Positions 1-8,886 of a stretch of 64,000 nucleotides of DNA are shown in pieces (within the stretch, counting starts at the first letter, position 1; every line of letters starts with the position of its first letter). The notes under the pieces are model-generated. The model saw nothing but the letters and a program-made list of their open reading frames with translations, made no database searches and was not told the origin of the DNA. The stretch is taken from positions 1-64,000 of the forward strand of contig NZ_JAERVO010000003.1 in assembly GCF_016798325.1 (NCBI RefSeq), written 5' to 3'. Position numbers and translations under genes: made by a program. The stretch is from Marinobacter mangrovi. Its GTDB lineage: Bacteria > Pseudomonadota > Gammaproteobacteria > Pseudomonadales > Oleiphilaceae.

Positions 1-2
1 GC

Positions 3-881
3 ACCTATCACGCCACCAACACGCCGCCCTACGCGCTGCCGGAGCACAAGACCCGAACGACCCTGAAGACCCAGACCCACAAGGGCGAGGGCAGCAACGA
101 ACTGCGCTTCGAGGACGAGGCGGACAAGGAACAGATCTACGTCCACGCCCAGAAGGACCTGGACCTGCTGACCGAGAACGACCGCACCGAGGTGGTCCAC
201 CACGACAGCCACCTCACCGTCGACAACGACCGCTATGCCCACATCAAGGCCAACGACCACAGCACCATCGATGGGGAGAAGCGGGAGAAAATCGGAAAGG
301 ACATGAGCCTGACGGTGGGCGGTACCCACCATAGCAAACAGGGCAAAGCCCAGCTGGTGGAAGCGGGCACCGAGATCCACCATAAAGCGGGCATGAAAAT
401 CGTCGTCGAGGCCGGCGCCGAAATCACCCTCAAGGCCGGCGGTAGCTTCGTCAAAGTCGACCCCAGCGGCGTCACCGTCTCCGGGCCGATGATCAAGATG
501 AATTCCGGCGGGGCGCCGGGGAGCGGAACCGCTGCAGCGGCAGCCACACCCACCGCCCCGCAAGTCCTGGACAAAAATGCCAATAGCTCCGTGAAGCCTG
601 ATGCGCTCGCTGATACGTCAACTCGCGCCATCGCTTCGGCGGACGCGACTCCCGAAGCTACGGCTACCACAGCAGCCCAGGCCACCTCATCCGCTACGGC
701 CTCTTCTACAGCGCTGGCAGCAACCACCAACGGCGCATCCACGGCGGCAAGTGCGGCAAGTGCGGCAAGTGCGGCAAGTGCGGCAAGTGCGGCAAGTGCG
801 GCAAGCAAAGTCACTCAGGAAGACGACAAGGAACAGAACGACGAAGGCTTTGTCCTGTTCTCAATGGTTAGGAAGGACTGA
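3..881 (+). CDS. vgrG: Type VI secretion VgrG spike protein, C-terminal part
   Basis: The reading frame is open from the window edge and has no start here, so only the last 292 residues are present. Residues such as [20 protein letters not shown] and the run of HHD/NDR repeats are the usual gp5-like beta-helix end of VgrG, the trimeric needle tip of the type VI secretion system. After the beta-helix (about residue 175) comes a low-complexity Ala/Thr/Ser tail that ends in a perfect AAS repeat and a short charged end. VgrG tails of this kind often carry or dock the effector encoded next. The effector gene starts 5 bases after the stop, so the two are certainly co-transcribed. The VgrG identity is firm. 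That the tail docks the effector is inference. Confidence 0.9.
   Translation, partial: TYHATNTPPYALPEHKTRTTLKTQTHKGEGSNELRFEDEADKEQIYVHAQKDLDLLTENDRTEVVHHDSHLTVDNDRYAHIKANDHSTIDGEKREKIGKDMSLTVGGTHHSKQGKAQLVEAGTEIHHKAGMKIVVEAGAEITLKAGGSFVKVDPSGVTVSGPMIKMNSGGAPGSGTAAAAATPTAPQVLDKNANSSVKPDALADTSTRAIASADATPEATATTAAQATSSATASSTALAATTNGASTAASAASAASAASAASAASAASKVTQEDDKEQNDEGFVLFSMVRKD
744..806 (+). repeat. 9-bp tandem repeat in the VgrG tail
   Basis: Seven consecutive copies of GCGGCAAGT (the last one ends in C) encode an Ala-Ala-Ser repeat. The unit is a multiple of three, so slippage would change tail length without breaking the frame. Confidence 0.9.
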
Positions 882-886
882 TATTC

Positions 887-3064
887 ATGCGGTTGCCGAT
901 AGTCAAGCAGGACGGCACAGAATTCGAAAACGCCGAGGAACTGAGCAAACTGATTCAGGATGCGGGTGACGACCTGTACCTTCTCACCACTCAGACCTGG
1001 CACGGCGGCATTCACATCAGTGAAGACAGCGCGCCCTGGGCGAAGGACACCTATCCGGTCCGTTGCATTGCCGATGGCGAAGTGGTCGCCTACCGCATGA
1101 TGGAGGACTACCTCACCTCTGAATTCAAAGGTGAAACCCTAAATTACTCCAACAGCTTCTGTTTAGTCCGCCATCATTACGAGCAGGAAGACGACAAAGG
1201 CCAAAAGCAGGGGTTTACCTACTATTCCCTGTACATGCACCTTTGCCCCTGGAAGCAGTGGCCGTCCACCGAGCGTTATCGTCTGAACCAACGCAGAAAC
1301 GTGCGCAATAGTGTGCCCCAAAACGGCCAGCAAGTCCCCGCAGCGACGCTGCCCGTGGGCGAAACCTTTGAGCCGGTCGCGGGAGAAGCCATTCAACAGG
1401 GGCAAATCAACGGCGTTGCCTACGATTTCATGCGTATTCGGATGCTTTCGGAGGGTGTGAGCAACAGTCAGGTTCTGGCGACCAAGGGCACGGACACCCT
1501 GTGGATTGCCAAAGATGAAACGGTCATGGAACAGATTTCGGTCAGCCGACCGAACTGGATTTACGATCAGGTCGAAGCCACAGTCAAAGAAAAAATGAAC
1601 GGTCGCGCCGATCCTAAACCGAACAAGGTGCAAACCGGATTCAAACTGGCGGGCGATCCGGCTCACTCCATCAGCGCCGGCACAAAAATCCGCTTCGATG
1701 CCCATCGGGTCCAGTTCCAGGAAATCGGTGGCAAAGCCCGCAAGATGGCCCGCTGTGAACTCCCCGAATCAGGCCGAAGCCAGTGGGTTTGCGTCGAAGA
1801 ACAGTACATCGATATCATTTCCGAAACGCCTACCCAACTGGATAAACTTTACGAACTTCCAAACCCGGTTCCGATCCGTGCGGGCGATACCATTGGCTAT
1901 CTAGGTCTCTATGAAAGCCCCGCCAGTCTGGACGGTGGGAAAACCGGCAATGCCATGATTCATCTGGAAGTGTTCAGCCCGGAAGATGACGTCGAGGACG
2001 TCGTCAAATCAAAAAAATGGCAGGATGAGGGTTTTAGACTGGTTGATGGTAGCGATTGCGATGGTGTTCTTGATCCGGAAAAAGTGCCCGATTTTTTTCG
2101 GTCGCTTTGCTCATCCAGTGACAGTGCGCAACCGGAAGAGCTTGACGCGCAGACGGTGCGCGATACGCTAACGAGGCCCTCTAATGCAGACGAGCGCCAC
2201 AGAGTGGTTGCTAAACATAATAGTGAATGGTGGGCCCCCAAGTCCGAAGCGATGATAAATAGATTTAGGGTGCTATATACATCACCAAAAAGTCATGCCT
2301 TGATAGATCACGAAGTCGAACGAGCGACCCAGCTAAGCTGGATGGATAAAATGACAACTCTAGAGTTACGCAGCCCACTCGTATGGCACATTTATCCTAG
2401 CTCAAAAAATCTTTATGAGATCAACAAAAAACATCCTACCCGAAAGTTTAAGGGAAAAATTGTTGATCTCAAATTCCTTGATATATACAGCGGAGAAACC
2501 ATAACCGAAGCGGATTACAAAGATGCGGCAAATGATCTAAACTGCGAACCAGAGGCATTACAAGCAATAGCTCAAGCGGAAACCAAAAGCACGGGTAGCT
2601 TTTACACAACTACGGAAGGCTCTAAAATCCCATCAATATTATATGAGCGCCATTTCTTCAGCGAACTCACATCTGGTAGATTTGACCAAAGCTTCCCGCT
2701 TGTATCGAATCCAACACCAGGCGGATATGGCTTATTCAGCGATCAATATGACAAGCTTCTCACAGCTTATGATCTGGCACCTTCTGAGGCACTAAAGTCG
2801 GCGTCGTGGGGAAAATTTCAGATAATGGGAAGATATCATTCATCTGCTGGCTACCCCACAGTCGAAGATTTCGTCAAAGCAATGTCCAAGTCAGAAAAAA
2901 ACCATCTCAAGGCACTGGTTAATTATATAAAATCAAAACCTTCTGTCCATAAAGCATTAAAAAACAAAAACTGGCTTGAATTTGCTCTAGGGTACAACGG
3001 GCCGAACCAAGACGATTACGACAAAGAAATGAAAGAAAATTATGAAAAACTCAAACAGATTTAG
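887..3064 (+). CDS. Type VI secretion peptidoglycan-hydrolase effector (M23-like plus N-acetylmuramidase)
   Basis: This 725-residue protein follows VgrG directly and has no signal peptide, as expected for a T6SS cargo effector. The N-terminal third resembles M23 peptidase folds: WHGGIHI at residue 38, SLYMHL near 118 and MIHLEVF near 357. The usual HxxxD zinc motif is not obvious, so this half may be a degenerate or binding module. The C-terminal 190 residues match the N-acetylmuramidase family (PF11860, phage endolysin type): QAETKSTGSF with the likely catalytic Glu565, then YERHFF, SASWGKFQIMG and a final YNGPN. It would cut the glycan strands of target-cell peptidoglycan. Base composition turns AT-rich from about nt 2000, so the toxin domain looks swapped onto an older N-terminus. 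The last 23 bases overlap the next gene. Confidence 0.85.
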   Translation: MRLPIVKQDGTEFENAEELSKLIQDAGDDLYLLTTQTWHGGIHISEDSAPWAKDTYPVRCIADGEVVAYRMMEDYLTSEFKGETLNYSNSFCLVRHHYEQEDDKGQKQGFTYYSLYMHLCPWKQWPSTERYRLNQRRNVRNSVPQNGQQVPAATLPVGETFEPVAGEAIQQGQINGVAYDFMRIRMLSEGVSNSQVLATKGTDTLWIAKDETVMEQISVSRPNWIYDQVEATVKEKMNGRADPKPNKVQTGFKLAGDPAHSISAGTKIRFDAHRVQFQEIGGKARKMARCELPESGRSQWVCVEEQYIDIISETPTQLDKLYELPNPVPIRAGDTIGYLGLYESPASLDGGKTGNAMIHLEVFSPEDDVEDVVKSKKWQDEGFRLVDGSDCDGVLDPEKVPDFFRSLCSSSDSAQPEELDAQTVRDTLTRPSNADERHRVVAKHNSEWWAPKSEAMINRFRVLYTSPKSHALIDHEVERATQLSWMDKMTTLELRSPLVWHIYPSSKNLYEINKKHPTRKFKGKIVDLKFLDIYSGETITEADYKDAANDLNCEPEALQAIAQAETKSTGSFYTTTEGSKIPSILYERHFFSELTSGRFDQSFPLVSNPTPGGYGLFSDQYDKLLTAYDLAPSEALKSASWGKFQIMGRYHSSAGYPTVEDFVKAMSKSEKNHLKALVNYIKSKPSVHKALKNKNWLEFALGYNGPNQDDYDKEMKENYEKLKQI

Positions 3065-3521
3065 AAGTATAGCTCTTCTGTCAATAACATTTTTGTATGC
3101 AGCCATCTTACCGGCGGATACATTATTTTCTTGTCAGGGAAGAAACAGCACCTCTATTACACTGAGAAGCATTGACAACAAAGAGCTAATTTACACTTTT
3201 TCTAGAGAGAAGAATGTCGAACTGCAGTACAAAGGCAGCAATTTCAAGTTTTTTGAGCTATCCAGACCATCAATGAGTTACGTGCGAGTCTCATTCAAAA
3301 CAGGCGATTACAAATACATACTATTTAGTGAATGGGACGGGAATCAATCCCCTGAAACAAAAAGCGGAGTAAGAGTAGCGAAGGGCAATCCAAATAACAT
3401 TATTGCAAATATAGAATGCATAGATACTTCAATCGATAAACTGGCAACTCTAAAATCCGAATTGCCATGTGACGTTGACAATGAGATGTGCGAAAACTAT
3501 AAATCGCAGCCCGTAAACTAG
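3042..3521 (+). CDS. Candidate periplasmic immunity protein for the muramidase effector
   Basis: This is a 159-residue protein with a clear signal peptide (MKNSNRFRS, hydrophobic core, cleavage near ILPAD) and four cysteines, so it is exported. Its start lies 23 bases inside the effector gene, an overlap typical of toxin-immunity pairs. A periplasmic location is where protection against a peptidoglycan hydrolase is needed. I do not recognise the family by sequence; the immunity role rests on position, size and export. Codon use is AT-rich, like the effector C-terminus. Confidence 0.7.
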   Translation: MKNSNRFRSIALLSITFLYAAILPADTLFSCQGRNSTSITLRSIDNKELIYTFSREKNVELQYKGSNFKFFELSRPSMSYVRVSFKTGDYKYILFSEWDGNQSPETKSGVRVAKGNPNNIIANIECIDTSIDKLATLKSELPCDVDNEMCENYKSQPVN

Positions 3522-3561
3522 ATAGCATGATCGCATGCCATGTTGATTCATCGATTAACCC

Positions 3562-3954
3562 ATGCCTAATTTACCTCTTATATTTATAGCTTGCGGTCTC
3601 ATATTCCTGACTTCAATGACTCGAGCACAAGAATACAGATGCGGCTGGCTGGACAACCCCTCACCAGGAAATTATTGGCTGATCGACCGCGATGCAGTGT
3701 GGGTTATCGCCGAGCAGGGTGGTAAGCGTGCAGAAAACTCGGAGTTCCTGACACCAACCGATGAATCAGAGTTTGTAAACATGAATCACGGATATGGATA
3801 TTCGTGCGCCTGCATATCTGCTGAGACTGACGAAAACCACCATAGTGTGAATAGCATCATTTTCTATAAACAGCTTCCACTCATTAGATGCAATACGGAC
3901 AGAGATCTTGAGCACAGAAACCTTGACTTTAATCAAGACACACGAAGCAAGTAA
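3562..3954 (+). CDS. Small exported protein of the VgrG island (orphan immunity-like)
   Basis: The protein has 130 residues with an N-terminal signal peptide (MPNLPLIFIACGLIFLTSM, cleavage after TRA). The mature part has four cysteines, including CAC in YSCACIS, and looks like a small disulphide-bonded periplasmic domain. It starts 40 bases after the candidate immunity gene, in the same AT-rich DNA and on the same strand. I do not recognise a family. Neighbourhood suggests a second immunity gene, or one left from an earlier effector. It could also be an unrelated periplasmic inhibitor. Confidence 0.6.
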   Translation: MPNLPLIFIACGLIFLTSMTRAQEYRCGWLDNPSPGNYWLIDRDAVWVIAEQGGKRAENSEFLTPTDESEFVNMNHGYGYSCACISAETDENHHSVNSIIFYKQLPLIRCNTDRDLEHRNLDFNQDTRSK

Positions 3955-4021
3955 TACTGATCCGATTTAAAATCGGCTGTAAAGTCATTATCATGCTGGA
4001 AATCCGGAAATTTTCGGCGCC

Positions 4022-4528
4022 ATGCATAGACAAAAGTCAACATTGAAAGGCATTTTCATTTTATTTTTTGCTGCAACATCGTTAAATGGAGTGGCTGCAG
4101 AAGATAGAAGGTCTGGCTTTACTTGTAAAAATCAAAATCTGGATGATTTCTACTCGGAATACATCACTACAGATGCCACCCGATACGGCGGAGGATTGAC
4201 ATCAGACGCTGTTGCTAAAAGGCATATAGGAAAAACTGCGCTTATCGGCACCAACCAGTTCCATTTGAAAGATATCCTCATCACCAATCCGTCATACAAG
4301 ATTTCCTGTTACTCATCAGCCAAAGAGCGTGATATAAGCGTCAATCACTGGAGCAATTTCTATGGATTCGGCTTGGACAGGAAATCAATAAAAGTCCTGC
4401 ATGTATATGACCCTGACAAGGACACGAAAGAGCCTTATTTCAATCTAGAGGTGGTTAACGGTCAACTCTGGGAAATGTATGACGGATGGCTTTACAAAAT
4501 GAGCAAGGCTGAGGCAAACAATGATTAG
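4022..4528 (+). CDS. Small exported protein of the VgrG island (unknown family)
   Basis: The protein has 168 residues with a signal peptide (MHRQKSTLKGIFILFFAATS, cleavage after GVAA). The mature part is polar with two cysteines (FTCKN and ISCYSS), so one disulphide is likely. The end WEMYDGWLYKMSKAEANND is well formed, suggesting an intact gene. It follows the previous exported protein in the same direction with a 67-base gap. No family is recognised. It belongs to the series of exported small proteins behind the effector and may be an orphan immunity protein. Confidence 0.6.
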   Translation: MHRQKSTLKGIFILFFAATSLNGVAAEDRRSGFTCKNQNLDDFYSEYITTDATRYGGGLTSDAVAKRHIGKTALIGTNQFHLKDILITNPSYKISCYSSAKERDISVNHWSNFYGFGLDRKSIKVLHVYDPDKDTKEPYFNLEVVNGQLWEMYDGWLYKMSKAEANND

Positions 4529-4591
4529 CCGAACACCCCACCAAACCCTTTAAGAAATCTCAGAATAATCAACAGCCGAAGATCAAAACCA

Positions 4592-5084
4592 TGGAGATCG
4601 CCGAGCAGTATATTTAGCCGAGCACTTATTTTATTAATAACAGCAACAACACCGACCCTGCTCTATGGAGGCTAGTGGAAAATCGGCTTCGGAAACGGTA
4701 TAGTTCAAAGAATCATTACCAATGACAATCATGACACGTTCATAATTAGTTGTGATGTTGGAGCCAGCCCAAACGGCAGCCTGACTTCAGCAATGCTTAT
4801 CACCAGAGAAAGAGAACAATTCTCCCCCTCTAATTCGAAAGAATTTTCGATAACGACAAACGGTATTAACCACGAGATACCGAGCGACTTAAAGAGCGAG
4901 AGTGGTTCCAAAAAAATGGAACTTATTTCTAGATGAAATCACCAATATTTCAGAATTTGAAATCACACTAAACGGAGAAAAACGATTCAAATTTTTAACT
5001 AACAAAAAAATCGATAAAGATGTATTTAAAAATATAAAAAATTGCCGACTACCTTTCGAGGCAAACCGTTCTGACGACAACTGA
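4592..5084 (+). pseudogene. Decayed small exported protein (in-frame stop plus frameshift)
   Basis: One frame reads a signal-peptide-like stretch (SIFSRALILLITATTPTLL) with no ATG before it, then a TAG at about 4673. It continues open for about 80 codons (WKIGFGNGIVQRIITNDN...) to a TGA just after 4920. The continuation (NLFLDEITNISEFEITLNGE...NRSDDN) lies in another frame from about 4917 to the stop at 5082. The frames join exactly if the seven-A run at 4910-4916 had six A. This is a broken member of the surrounding series of exported proteins, or carries sequencing errors. The product family is not recognised. Confidence 0.65.
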
Positions 5085-5115
5085 AATTGCCACATGCAAC
5101 CCAAGCGTAAAAAAA

Positions 5116-5490
5116 ATGAAACAACACGCATTCCCCTTTGTGCTCATGGCTACCTTAAGCACCAACTTAGCGTCAGCCACGCTTTCTGAATACAGGTTCT
5201 ATGGTACAGATTACCGTCTGAATTCAGGACGAGAGCACTTTGCGGCATATGTCTTAAAATCCGACCCGTGCATCACTGTTGACGTCATAAAAGGCAGCAA
5301 AAAGCGGTACTGCGAACTGGGGAGTTCAGGCATCAACCTTGAGCGAGATGCCCCCTCAGTTTATGCAACCAATATTACAGTGGACGTCAGTGGAGTCCGC
5401 TTTATTGCCGCAGCTCCCTGGAATGAGCAAGAATGCTCCATCGATGTATACAACGAAGAAATCACCTGTGCAGCGACTGGAAAGAACTAG
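5116..5490 (+). CDS. Small exported protein of the VgrG island (unknown family)
   Basis: The protein has 124 residues with a signal peptide (MKQHAFPFVLMATLSTNLAS, cleavage after ASA). The mature chain carries four cysteines (SDPC, RYCE, QECS, ITCA) spaced for two disulphides. It begins 31 bases after the decayed copy and shares its AT-rich base composition. No family is recognised. By position and architecture it is another immunity-like periplasmic protein. Confidence 0.6.
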   Translation: MKQHAFPFVLMATLSTNLASATLSEYRFYGTDYRLNSGREHFAAYVLKSDPCITVDVIKGSKKRYCELGSSGINLERDAPSVYATNITVDVSGVRFIAAAPWNEQECSIDVYNEEITCAATGKN

Positions 5491-5492
5491 TT

Positions 5493-5954
5493 TTGGAGGC
5501 TGTAGAACTCCCTCAAGCGTGCCGGAGAATTATCGCAACTGTTCTTTCGATACTCCTAGCATTCATCTCATTTACAGCACACGCAGACAACTGGGCCCTC
5601 GATTGCCACTCAGGGTTGGGCAGGGTCGAGTTTTCGGACCCGCATCACGCCACCCTGGTTGTATCCAGCAATCAAATTACTATTTCCTCAAATGTCATAC
5701 TTGCGGACGGCACCTATAGTTTCTTTTACGCCGAACCCGAAGATCTCGGACGAGGTGGAATGATGCTGAAGTGGGATTCTTTCTCCAAAAAGAACCCCAT
5801 AGCAACAGGTAAGCTGTTGGAGGATGGGGGAATGCTCTTCACATGGAATGGATTCTACGACTCGGTCGCAGAGAGCGATATTTGGGCAGACGATGCCGAT
5901 TATGTCCTTCAAACCAATCAACACACGATGAATCTGGAACACTGCGGAGACTAG
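5493..5954 (+). CDS. Small exported protein, last gene of the VgrG island
   Basis: I chose the TTG at 5493 (153 residues), two bases after the previous stop, because a TGGAAAG Shine-Dalgarno-like stretch sits 8 bases before it and it leaves a normal signal peptide (short basic region RR, hydrophobic IIATVLSILLAFISF, cleavage at AHA). An ATG at 5433 in the same frame would add 20 residues and overlap the previous gene by 58 bases. The mature protein has two cysteines (ALDCHSG near the start and EHCGD at the end). No family is recognised. It closes the run of exported proteins before the strand switch at about 5960. Confidence 0.55.
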   Translation: MEAVELPQACRRIIATVLSILLAFISFTAHADNWALDCHSGLGRVEFSDPHHATLVVSSNQITISSNVILADGTYSFFYAEPEDLGRGGMMLKWDSFSKKNPIATGKLLEDGGMLFTWNGFYDSVAESDIWADDADYVLQTNQHTMNLEHCGD

Positions 5955-6039
5955 AGGCAATTCAACCCTTTTCGTGAGGTTCGATCGCCTCATTAATCTC
6001 GCAGAGCGCAAGCCGTACATAGCTCGTATTTATGCTCGC

Positions 6040-6678
6040 CTACCCCTCAGGACAAACCGCCCCCGTATCAATCCAGGCCTGAGTCAACTCCCCAAAGATC
6101 TTCTGCGTTCCGGGCACGGGTATCCGCCCTTCGCCTGGATGCCAACCCCAGCCGACCAGGCCGTCTGTGGCGTTGTGCTTTTGCAGTTCTTCCAGGGTCA
6201 TGTGGCTGCGGTCCTGGTCTTTCAGCTGACGGCAGATTTCGCCCAGGCTCTTGCCTTCCCAGGCCATGGATTTGGGCGCCAGCCGCCAGCCGGGATGGCC
6301 GGGGATGGAGCCTTCTTCGGTGCTGAAGGCGACGTTGTCGTCGCCGTGGCAGGTGGAGCAGCGCATACCTGGGGCGCCCATGCCGCCGGCGCCGCGGACG
6401 ATGGGCGGTTCGTGTTTGTGCAGGTCCATACCCTGCAGCGGGCTGTCACCGCGGGGGTGACAGGACACGCAACGGGGGTGGGTGAGCACTTTGCCCATTT
6501 CGTTGAACATCGCGACGGAGCGCTTGGACTCGTCGCGGATGTTGGCGAAGTCTTCCGGGGATTGGAGGGTCTGGGCCTTGGCGGCCTCGCTGTCCGCGGC
6601 GATGGCGGTGCCGATCTTCAGGCAGAGACCCAGCGACACCAGCGCGGCGCAGCCAATGGCAATCACGATACGTTTCAC
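6040..6678 (-). CDS. Di-heme c-type cytochrome of a molybdenum hydroxylase complex
   Basis: The protein has 212 residues with a signal peptide (MKRIVIAIGCAALVSLGLCL, cleavage near AIAA) and two heme-binding motifs, CVSCH (about residue 73) and CSTCH (about residue 108). It is the third gene of a three-gene operon behind the 2Fe-2S and Mo subunits of an isoquinoline/aldehyde-oxidoreductase type enzyme, with 12 bases to the Mo gene. In such systems the periplasmic cytochrome passes electrons from the enzyme to the respiratory chain. The cytochrome assignment is firm. The electron-acceptor role follows from the operon. Confidence 0.8.
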   Translation of the reverse strand: MKRIVIAIGCAALVSLGLCLKIGTAIAADSEAAKAQTLQSPEDFANIRDESKRSVAMFNEMGKVLTHPRCVSCHPRGDSPLQGMDLHKHEPPIVRGAGGMGAPGMRCSTCHGDDNVAFSTEEGSIPGHPGWRLAPKSMAWEGKSLGEICRQLKDQDRSHMTLEELQKHNATDGLVGWGWHPGEGRIPVPGTQKIFGELTQAWIDTGAVCPEG

Positions 6679-6690
6679 GGTGTTGTCTCC

Positions 6691-8883
6691 TTACGCGGTG
6701 ATCGGAACCAGCGGCAGCCGGTGGACGGATTGACCGGTCAGGCGGCGCCAGGCATTGGCGATGGCCGGACCGGATGGCGGCGTCCCCGGTTCGCCCACGC
6801 CGGTAGGCGGTTCGGTGGACCGGATCACCTCGACTTCGATGTCGGGCATTTCATTGATACGTATCGAGCGGTAGCGGTCGAAGTTGGACTGCTCCACATA
6901 GCCGCCGTCGCTCAGGGAAATGGCATCATAGAGCACGGCGCCGATGCCGTACCCCATGCCCCCTTCCATCTGGGCCCGGATCACGTCCGGATTGACGGGC
7001 ACGCCGCAGTCCACAGCACACCACATCCTGTGAACCCGCGGCTCACCGGCCGCGTTTTTGGACACTTCGGCGATCTGCGCCACATAGCTGCCGAAGCTCT
7101 TGTGCACCGCTACGCCCCGCTGGCGCCCTTCGGGCACGTCGCCGGCCTTCTTCACCATCTCGGCGACTTTTTTCAGGACGCCGCTGTGCCGGGGATGTTT
7201 ATCGCCCAACAGAGCAAGCCGACCTTCCACCGGATCCGTACCGGCCCGCTCGAACAGCTCGTCCAGGAAGGTTTCATTGGCGTAGGCGTTGTGGGTGTGT
7301 TCAACCGAGCGCCACCACAGGGTGGGCACGCCGTTGTCCATCAGATGCTGGCCGACACGCAGGTTGGGGATGGCGTAGGGCAGTTCCTTGGAACCTTCCA
7401 CAGCGCTGGCGTCGATGCCGTCCTTGATCATGAAATCCTCAAAGGGCGTTCCCTTCATGAAGGACTGTACGGCGATCTGCTGGTCCCAGGCGACGACGTT
7501 GCCATCCTTGTCCAGGCCTCCGCGCAGGCGATGTATCGCCAGCGGCCGATAGCGACCGCCCTGGATATCGTTTTCCCGGGTCCACATCAGTTTGACCGGC
7601 CGGTCCGTATCCAGCGCTTTGGTGACCTGTGCGGCTTCGACGGCAAAGTCCGCGCCCGGTTGAGCCCGGCGACCAAAGCTGCCACCGGCATACTGGGTGT
7701 ACAGCAGGACCTTTTCTTTATCGACACCAAACACCCGGGCCAGGCCGCCCCGGTCGAGGGTCTGGATCTGGGTACCCATCCAGGCGGTGACCTGCCCCTC
7801 CTTGAACTGGATGACCGCATCGAGGGTTTCCATTGGGGCATGAGCGAGGAAAGGGAAGAAATATTCGGCTTCAATGACCGTATCCGCAGAGCCCAGCGCC
7901 TTTTCGACGTCGCCGTCGCTGCGGGCATCCAGGCCCGGTTTTTTGGCGGCCTGGCTGTACTCCCGTTCCATCTGCAGGGTGGAACGGGTCTCGGCGCCGC
8001 TGCTGTCCCACTGGACTTTCAGCGCTTTGCGCCCCTTGAGTGCCGCATGGGTGTTTTCCGCGTAGACGGCCACACCGGCGGGCACGGTTTTCACATCGAT
8101 CACGCCTTTTACGGCACGGGCCGCACTGTCGTCGACGGAGGCCACCTTGGCACCAAACTGAGGCGGATGAAGGATGGTCGCCGTGATCAGGTCATCCGGG
8201 TACAGATCCAGGGTAAAGATCTGCTTGCCGTTACTTTTTTCCGGCGTATCCAGCTTGCCAACCTGGGTGCCGATCAGGCGGAACTGGTCCGGGGATTTCA
8301 GCTTGGGATCGCCGGGCACTTCCAACTTGGCGGCGTCGGCCACCAGATCGCCGAATGAGGCCTTGTGACTCCCGGAACCATCGCTCAGCGTGCCGCGCTC
8401 AATCGTGATCTCGCCGGGATCGACACCCCACCGGTTGGCTGCCGCCTGCACCAGCACGGCTCGGGCCGCCGCACCGGCCTTGCGCATGGGCTCGAAGGAG
8501 CTGGCCATGGCGGTGGAGCCGCCGGTGCCCTGCAAGCCAAACAGTTTGTTGGTGTACTTGGCGGTGTCTGCGGGCGCCAGTTCGGCGCGCATCTGCAGCC
8601 AGTCGGCATCCAGTTCTTCCGCGACCAGGGTCGACAGCCCCGTCACCGGGCCCTGGCCGAATTCGATGTGTTTGACGATGACGGTAACTGTGCTGTCCGG
8701 GTCAATCCGCACAAAGGCGTTAGGGGCAAACGCCCCGGCTGCGGGTTCCACGCCGTCTTCGGCCCACGCCCGGTTGGGCAGGTGAACGCCGATGACCAGG
8801 CTGGCCGCCGAAGCCGCGGCACCCTTAAGAAAGCCACGACGGGTCAGGCCGCCGGTTGCTGTTGTTTCAGGTTGACGCGTCAT
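6691..8883 (-). CDS. Xanthine dehydrogenase-family molybdopterin subunit (IorB-like)
   Basis: The protein has 730 residues with a twin-arginine signal (LTRRGFLKGAAASAASLV), so it is exported folded with its cofactor. The sequence matches the large subunit of the isoquinoline 1-oxidoreductase / membrane-linked aldehyde dehydrogenase family, for example GQGPVTGLSTLVAEELD near residue 75, QYAGGSFGRR near 400 and the GVGEPGTPPSGPAIANA end near 705. It hydroxylates an aldehyde or N-heterocycle with water. The substrate cannot be told from sequence. It sits 3 bases after the 2Fe-2S subunit and 12 bases before the cytochrome. A fused two-domain layout replaces the separate FAD subunit of soluble xanthine dehydrogenases. 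Confidence 0.85.
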   Translation of the reverse strand: MTRQPETTATGGLTRRGFLKGAAASAASLVIGVHLPNRAWAEDGVEPAAGAFAPNAFVRIDPDSTVTVIVKHIEFGQGPVTGLSTLVAEELDADWLQMRAELAPADTAKYTNKLFGLQGTGGSTAMASSFEPMRKAGAAARAVLVQAAANRWGVDPGEITIERGTLSDGSGSHKASFGDLVADAAKLEVPGDPKLKSPDQFRLIGTQVGKLDTPEKSNGKQIFTLDLYPDDLITATILHPPQFGAKVASVDDSAARAVKGVIDVKTVPAGVAVYAENTHAALKGRKALKVQWDSSGAETRSTLQMEREYSQAAKKPGLDARSDGDVEKALGSADTVIEAEYFFPFLAHAPMETLDAVIQFKEGQVTAWMGTQIQTLDRGGLARVFGVDKEKVLLYTQYAGGSFGRRAQPGADFAVEAAQVTKALDTDRPVKLMWTRENDIQGGRYRPLAIHRLRGGLDKDGNVVAWDQQIAVQSFMKGTPFEDFMIKDGIDASAVEGSKELPYAIPNLRVGQHLMDNGVPTLWWRSVEHTHNAYANETFLDELFERAGTDPVEGRLALLGDKHPRHSGVLKKVAEMVKKAGDVPEGRQRGVAVHKSFGSYVAQIAEVSKNAAGEPRVHRMWCAVDCGVPVNPDVIRAQMEGGMGYGIGAVLYDAISLSDGGYVEQSNFDRYRSIRINEMPDIEVEVIRSTEPPTGVGEPGTPPSGPAIANAWRRLTGQSVHRLPLVPITA

Positions 8884-8886
8884 GGA

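Noticed and set aside
744-806. Tandem repeat as a CRISPR-like array
   Set aside because: Units are 9 bp, contiguous, without spacers, and in frame within VgrG.
3962-3976. Palindrome CCGATTT-A-AAATCGG behind an exported protein gene
   Set aside because: The stem would leave too small a loop unless shortened to 5 bp, there is no T-run, and it could arise by chance in AT-rich DNA.
5974-8358. 794-codon plus-strand frame over the molybdenum hydroxylase operon
   Set aside because: Antisense of the cytochrome and Mo-subunit genes, which have clear motifs. The plus frame has none.
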